Origin: Arctopsyche grandis
Taxonomy: Eukaryota > Arthropoda > Insecta > Trichoptera > Hydropsychidae
Reading direction: 5' to 3'
DNA length: 64,000 bases
Assembly: GCF_051622035.1 (NCBI RefSeq)
Contig: NC_135364.1
Span: 12,641,501-12,705,500 of the forward strand
Shown here: positions 59,256 through 64,000 of the stretch, in pieces
Numbering within the stretch: position 1 is the stretch's first letter
Layout: every line of letters begins with the position of its first letter
Notes under the pieces: model-generated
The model's database searches: none
The model's input: only the letters and a program-made list of their open reading frames with translations
Told to the model about the DNA's origin: nothing
Program-made: the position numbers and the translations under genes

Positions 59256-59688
59256 CGCCAGGTGTATTTTCTTATAAACAATAAAACCAGAAAGTCACTC
59301 AAGAGAACAAATCAAATATACATACATTGATTGTTTAAAACATTTGTAAATATTTTTTACTGAAATATGAAAACATGTATTATGTACGACCCGTTGAATG
59401 TATTCAGTTGAGCAAATATATTCTTTTGCATAGTAATACTTGAGCGAAAATGTGCATACTTAATGTACATAGTCACCAGTTAGTTGCTGCAAGAAAGAGC
59501 GAACAATATTACGTGATTTTTTCGCACGAGATATATCTTACGTGCGCCACTTTTTATTACATTTTGTATATTATTACATAAAATCATTTCGGTCAATATT
59601 GTCATTTAAATTTTCAGAACATTTTTATAAAATGTTGGTTTTAAGGTGTTTTGATCATTATTTTCCTCATACTTTAAAGTTCAAATAG
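59256..59688. other. AT-rich intergenic DNA
   Basis: Nothing recognised. Confidence 0.45.
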
Positions 59689-59696
59689 GTATGTAT

Positions 59697-59849
59697 CAGT
59701 GGCGTGCGCTGAAATTCTCTCTCTTTTTGTCGTACAGCCTTACTTAATGTGCACGAACAGGATACAAGAGGAACAGCCTTGTATCCTGCTCGTGCACATT
59801 AAGTAAGGTTGTACGACAAAAAGAGAGAGAATTTCAGCGCACGCCACTG
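59697..59849. mobile_element. hAT-like palindromic MITE, stand-alone core of family P
   Basis: 153 bp, ends CAGTGGCGTGCGCTGAAATT and its inverse, flanked by a perfect 8-bp duplication GTATGTAT (59689-59696, 59850-59857). The CAGNG start and 8-bp duplication identify hAT. The two arms pair almost end to end around GAACAGCCTTG. Confidence 0.9.
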
Positions 59850-59859
59850 GTATGTATAG

Positions 59860-60395
59860 ACTTTTAGAGCTCAAAATTTCATGATCCCCTTGATCAGAAC
59901 AAAATTGATAAATTTATAGAAGTCTTTGGAAAACGATTCAATTTAGTTAGTAAATATATATGTATATATTTATCCATCTGAAACTCTGAAAGGAAAAAGA
60001 TAAATGTATGTGGACATTAGCCCCCCCCTCTAAATTAAAAAAATATATATACTAATGAGAATTATGTCAAGATATGTACATACATATTTATATCACATGA
60101 TCGTGAATGAATTCTTTGCGCCTTGAATTTAACACACGTATTTTATGCTATTGGGGAGTAATACATGCACTATCAACACGGATCATGATTCTATGTAGTA
60201 TCGTGGATTTCAAAACGGCCCGGATATATTACTGATATTAACCTATTAGACTATCAATACGGATCACGATAATATTTATAGTGTAATATGCCTTATTGAA
60301 TAAACAAGAAATCCGCATTAAAGTGCCGCGTCATTTTACTCGAAAAAATAGCAAAATTGCAAAAATAATTTTAAAAAAGTCAACTTGATATTCCA
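59860..60395. other. AT-rich intergenic DNA
   Basis: Two related ACTATCAA(C/T)ACGGATCA(C/T)GAT words (60170 and 60248) form a weak repeat. No gene. Confidence 0.4.
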
Positions 60396-60399
60396 GTGG

Positions 60400-60535
60400 T
60401 ATGAATTCTTGGCGCTTGTCCAATTCTAACCAGCAGTATTAAAGATAAGCACGGGGTCGAACCCAGTAATCTCTCGGTGCTAAACATAAACGCAACCACC
60501 GAGCCATGTGGTTTAATTTTCCGCCAATTCTAGGA
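60400..60535 (-). repeat. tRNA-headed SINE (type 3) or tRNA-like relic
   Basis: Minus strand: CACATGGCTCGGTGGTTGCG (A-box) and GGGTTCGACCCCGTGC (B-box), spacing as in pol III promoters, followed by non-tRNA sequence. The head differs from SINE types 1 and 2. Confidence 0.65.
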
Positions 60536-60559
60536 ACAAAAAAAACTTTTTTTTGCTTT

Positions 60560-61160
60560 GGGGGGAGGGGGGGTTGGTGTCTGTGGACAATTTTTAAAAA
60601 CCAATGAAGTTTTTTATTTAACGTTCCCTTGATACGACGAAAGTTTTCCAATGGGTCCATCGATGAAAATCTAAAATTCGCGTTTTTCGCTCCATACATA
60701 TTTATGTATGTACATACATACATACATACACAATATACTTAAAAGTTCAAAGCATGAAAATGCAAAGAAAAAAAAACGCTGATACATAAAAATTTAATTT
60801 TGTTTTTAAAGTATCGACAGTGCTAGATTAAATGGCCTTAGCAACGACATAAAAACACAACAAACAAGACTTGCACGTTGGTTTGCTCAGCTGGGTCACT
60901 TTAATTTGCATGAAAATTTTCGTATACCAAAACATTTTGAAACCCTAAGAATTTGTATACATTACAAAGACGAATGGTTAATTAATAGTAATAGAATAGC
61001 TAGTGTATAGTAGTAGGATTGAAAAGCTAAGTCTTTAACAAGTTTTTAAGTTAAATTTTGTTTTCGTGTAAAAATGTTCATAAGTGGGTAGGTATTTAAA
61101 TTTTCAAATATGCAACCACCACAATGCATATTTTTTTGCTTTCTAAGTACACATATTGCA
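60560..61160. other. AT-rich intergenic DNA
   Basis: Contains a poly-G run (60560-60575) and TACATACATACA repeats (60708-60730). No gene. Confidence 0.4.
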
Positions 61161-61168
61161 TGTTTTAA

Positions 61169-61960
61169 CCCTTTGATGCGGACCAACGCCGATCGACGTT
61201 TTGCGAACAAGTCCATGGGCCTGAAAAACGCCGATAGGCGTTGTATTTTGAGCATGTACAAAGTAAACAAGAATACTACCCGCTAAGCCTTTCCAGGTAG
61301 CATTAAAATTAGAAGTTTGGGAGATAATTTAATTCAAAAACTTAAAAAAAGAGGACACCTATAAAGGGAGGTACCATTTCCGGTCAACTTAAAAATTTGA
61401 AAAAAAATTACGTCGTATCGATAAGAATTTCAGTAACTGATAATAAATTTCAGTTCGATAGGGCTAACAGTGTTCAAAAAATCCCCAAAATATACAGACA
61501 CACACACACACATTTCTTCTAGATCATGAAAACGTGACCAGTGATCGATTCTAATCAAAGTTCTAATGAGTTCGAATCAGGCAAAATCTCGAGTTCGGAT
61601 TTTCACGTGATCACAAAACTTCATCTACTGTTACTACGCACATAGATAAAGTAAAAACTGCATTGAACATGGGTCGTGTAATCCTTGTCATTCATATGTC
61701 AACGTTTATAAAGACTGGTTTAGACCAGAATTTCTGAATTTATAACCATAGCAGAATTTCCCGATGGAAATCCCTAACTGCTAAGTATTTTAGATTTTGG
61801 TTTGGCATTTAGATTGTGAGCATTACATTTTAACAACAATGAAGATGGAACTACTTTTGGAAAAATACATTCTTTTGATTTATTTTATATTGTTGCAAGA
61901 TATATTAGATAGTCTAAACACACCTTTACAAAACTCGAAATCCTCGGCGGTAGTTATCTA
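61169..61960 (-). mobile_element. piggyBac-like MITE, truncated, with nested insertion
   Basis: Starts CCCTTTGATGCGGACCAACG after TTAA (61165-61168). It is the inverse of 4638-5098: GGCTTAGCGGGTA/TACCCGCTAAGCC and AATCCTCGG words correspond. It is interrupted at 61302-61655 by a foreign segment. The far terminus is replaced at AATCCTCGGCGGTAGTTA by the repeat shared with 1086-1155. Confidence 0.7.
61302..61655. mobile_element. Insertion inside the piggyBac-like MITE
   Basis: About 350 bases lie between two copies of GCATT, absent from the copy at 4638-5098. It includes an ACACACACACAC run at 61499-61512. Looks like a retroposed 3' fragment, but no RT sequence is present. Confidence 0.5.
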
Positions 61961-62028
61961 GGGTAGTGATCTAGAGTTTGTTTGGATTAGCTGCAATTTT
62001 TATACCTGCTTTGTATTGGATTTCTAAA
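61958..62028 (-). repeat. Copy of the 1086-1155 repeat
   Basis: Inverse of 1086-1155 (TAGTTATCTAGGGTAGTGAT and TTTGTTTGGATTAGCTG). Fused to the broken end of the piggyBac-like MITE. Confidence 0.6.
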
Positions 62029-62137
62029 TAATTACAGTTGGAAATGTTGGCGAAATTTTCAGCGTGGCGGGCTTTCAACAGAAAAGACGAAATATTTATT
62101 ATTGACAACCTTTGAGTGCTGACTCACAGGTTGTCAA

Positions 62138-62326
62138 CATAGAAGTAGAATGCATAGAATGGTCATTGTTAACAAAAGTATCGTCTAAAAGCAAGCCATC
62201 GAAGAGAGAGACGGAAAGTCAGAAGAGAGACGAAGTTTAGCAAATAATGAATAAACTCTGCCGTGCAGAGTTTTTGTAGCAACATTTTTGGAGGCTGAGA
62301 GCGATTCTATGCATTCTACTCCTATG
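62138..62326. mobile_element. hAT-like MITE A, copy 2
   Basis: 189 bp, ends CATAGAAGTAGAATGCATAG and inverse. A perfect 8-bp duplication GTTGTCAA flanks it (62130-62137, 62327-62334). The interior GAAGAGAGAGACGGAAAGTC and GGAGGCTGAGAGCG match copy 1 at 15084-15290 in inverse orientation. Confidence 0.9.
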
Positions 62327-62438
62327 GTTGTCAATAATAATGTCAAATACTTATTATTTACCATGTAGTGAAGTCTTCTTGGCAGTGAGCGGCGCTAGGA
62401 TGCGCAAGCTCGAAATAAATTGGTTCCTTTTATCAATG

Positions 62439-62539
62439 TCTATTGTTAACCTTTTTTTGCTCTCTAGAGAGCAAAAAGACTGCCCTAGCTACTACTTTTT
62501 TTTTGCTCTCTAGAGAGCAAAAAAAAGGTTAACAATAGA
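62439..62539. repeat. Palindrome made of two smaller palindromes
   Basis: The outer arms TCTATTGTTAACCTTTTTTT and inverse enclose two copies of the 14-bp self-palindrome GCTCTCTAGAGAGC (62459-62472 and 62505-62518). Not similar to the other MITEs here. Confidence 0.75.
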
Positions 62540-62544
62540 AACCA

Positions 62545-64000
62545 GTTTCAGTACATTTTCGCGCCTATCTCTGCTTCTGGGGAATATATCCAATGATTTT
62601 TCATCGTCCCATCAAACTTTGTAAAAACCAGAGTTGTGGAGACCAATTCTAGTTTCATTGTTAGTTTTTTGACTGGAATTCTAAATTTTGATACTGCTGT
62701 TTAAATTTTGAAATTGAAGCAATATTCAAGGTGAAAGCAATTTTTACGCGTTCCTCGAATAGAGCAGTTACGTATGATTTCGTTTTGAAGAAAATTTCGA
62801 TGGAGGCCAACTGGGATTTGATGTGCCCTCGTCTGAAAACCATGACCTCGCGCACTGCGAGGTGATACATAACAATTGTATAAGCTGCATCGATCGATAC
62901 GCTCTTCGTGTGTATTGGAGCTGTGGCACTTCAGGCACTGGCTCGGGTCCAGCTGCTGGTAATGGGATGAGGACACTCCTCTTTGCCCCCACCTCTCCCT
63001 CACCTGGCTATTTTTCAATAGCTGGATTCATGCCAGCACGTTTCACGGCACACGATATTATGATCTAGTATTTCACGTCGTCTTGTACGTAGTTTATGAC
63101 TGTCGTGGACATATTTCAGGCATTTATTTTCGCCATTTCTAAGTGTTCAGAATTAAAAAATGTCGATAAGATTTTTCATCTAGCATGTTTGGATTTATAC
63201 CATTTCTAGTGTTCAGAATTAAATGAACTAAGAAGAGGTTAGTAAAAAATATGGCGATAAGATTTTTCACCTAGCATGTTTGGATTTATAGTGATATCTA
63301 GCACTAAAAACAGAATAATGAGTTTTTATGAAAAAAAAAACGATAAATGTGTTTATATCATTTATCATATGAATTTGTTTTTCAGTGGAAAATACCGTTC
63401 AGACAATCCAATTGAAAAAAAATCGGATAAGACAGGTTTTTTGTTATTCCAAACAATGCGTTAAAAATACAACAATGTTTAATTTTTTATCGACAGATAA
63501 GAAAGTACAATTAAATATTTTTATTTTTTGATAAGGACTGTTATTGTTTAATAATAACTCGTTTTTAATTCACAAAATAATTTTTAGGTGGTATTTTACA
63601 GCTTATGTACTGTTTAAATTTTAGTAATAAAAAACCAATTAGAGTCTATACTTACCACAAAATCTGCCAGGCAGGTTGACTTGTTTGCTTGCAGGATTTA
63701 ATGTTATCAGAAATATAAAAAAATAATGATTTTTAATTATTATTTTAATAACAATTAATAATGTTGTCACAGTACAGCAAAATTTTTGAAATATTGAAGT
63801 CACAGCATATGTAAATAGAAATTGCATTATGGAATATAAATGTTAGTATATATATAACAGTTTGGATAGGGTCAAGATTTTTTCCATAAAATACAAAATG
63901 TGCAATCATTTTCAGATGAAATCTAGAAATTGGGAAATACTTGAGTCTCTAAAATTCTTATAGAAAATAAACAAATTTCTAAACTTTTTCACTGGGGCAT
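62545..64000. other. Window end, no supported gene
   Basis: AT-rich. A moderately GC-rich patch at 62820-63020 has overlapping minus-strand frames, one with a Cys-pair pattern (CLKCHSSNT), but I cannot assign a family. A half-similar duplication of ATTTTTCATCTAGCATGTTT occurs at 63171 and 63262. Confidence 0.35.

Noticed and set aside
62701-63018. Zinc-knuckle-like minus frame (CLKCHSSNT)
   Set aside because: Only one Cys pair at a usable spacing and no neighbouring domain; not enough to call a gene.

Overview
The window is a stretch of insect nuclear genome. It has an AT-rich background, short GT-AG introns in most genes, many TATG/CATA-type microsatellites and a dense load of small transposons. 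The reconstructed proteins are all insect-like. I could not fix the order from sequence alone.

Seven host genes can be rebuilt exon by exon; every multi-exon junction keeps the reading frame. (1) NDUFB6 (complex I B17), minus strand, 2233-5973, 3 exons. (2) NDUFA5 (complex I B13), plus, 8356-9219, 3 exons. (3) TAX1BP3/TIP-1, a single-PDZ protein, minus, 12886-13685, 3 exons. (4) TOPORS, a RING ubiquitin/SUMO ligase, plus, 17822-20326, 4 coding exons. (5) An Mtr4/SKIV2L2-type exosome helicase, plus, 23019-29384, 17 exons. (6) A small His/Gln-rich protein with a PNRC-type LPxPPxHW motif, plus, 34617-34973, one exon. (7) A MADF-BESS protein, minus, 47229-52433, 2 exons split by a 4.4 kb intron. 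Most of these are too fragmented to stand out as long open frames. The two complex I genes are divergently arranged, and the DNA between them is largely mobile elements.

The remainder is mostly mobile DNA. hAT relatives include a 2 kb element at 30967-33020 with a decayed transposase tail, an internally deleted element at 38608-39276, and MITEs with 8-bp target duplications. PiggyBac-like TTAA elements lie at 4638-5098, 31506-32468 and 61169 onward. Harbinger-like MITEs with TTA/TAA duplications lie at 4366, 14238 and 14551. There are several other palindromic MITE families, three tRNA-headed SINEs and a decayed non-LTR reverse transcriptase at 58450-59115. LTR fossils are a solo LTR at 5238-5429 and a miniature LTR element at 6543-7630 with identical 162-bp LTRs, next to an older solo LTR. 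Nesting is frequent: LTR element inside MITE, piggyBac inside hAT inside palindromic MITE, and MITE inside MITE.

The gene-poor right part (36.8-47 kb, 52.4-64 kb) has long AT-rich stretches with nothing recognisable beyond repeats. No rRNA, true tRNA gene, CRISPR array or prokaryotic feature was seen. The most interesting points are the divergent Mtr4-like helicase, the PNRC-like gene with its long GC-rich downstream region and strong hairpin, the nested young LTR element, and hAT insertions at mirror-image sites in both arms of one palindromic MITE.
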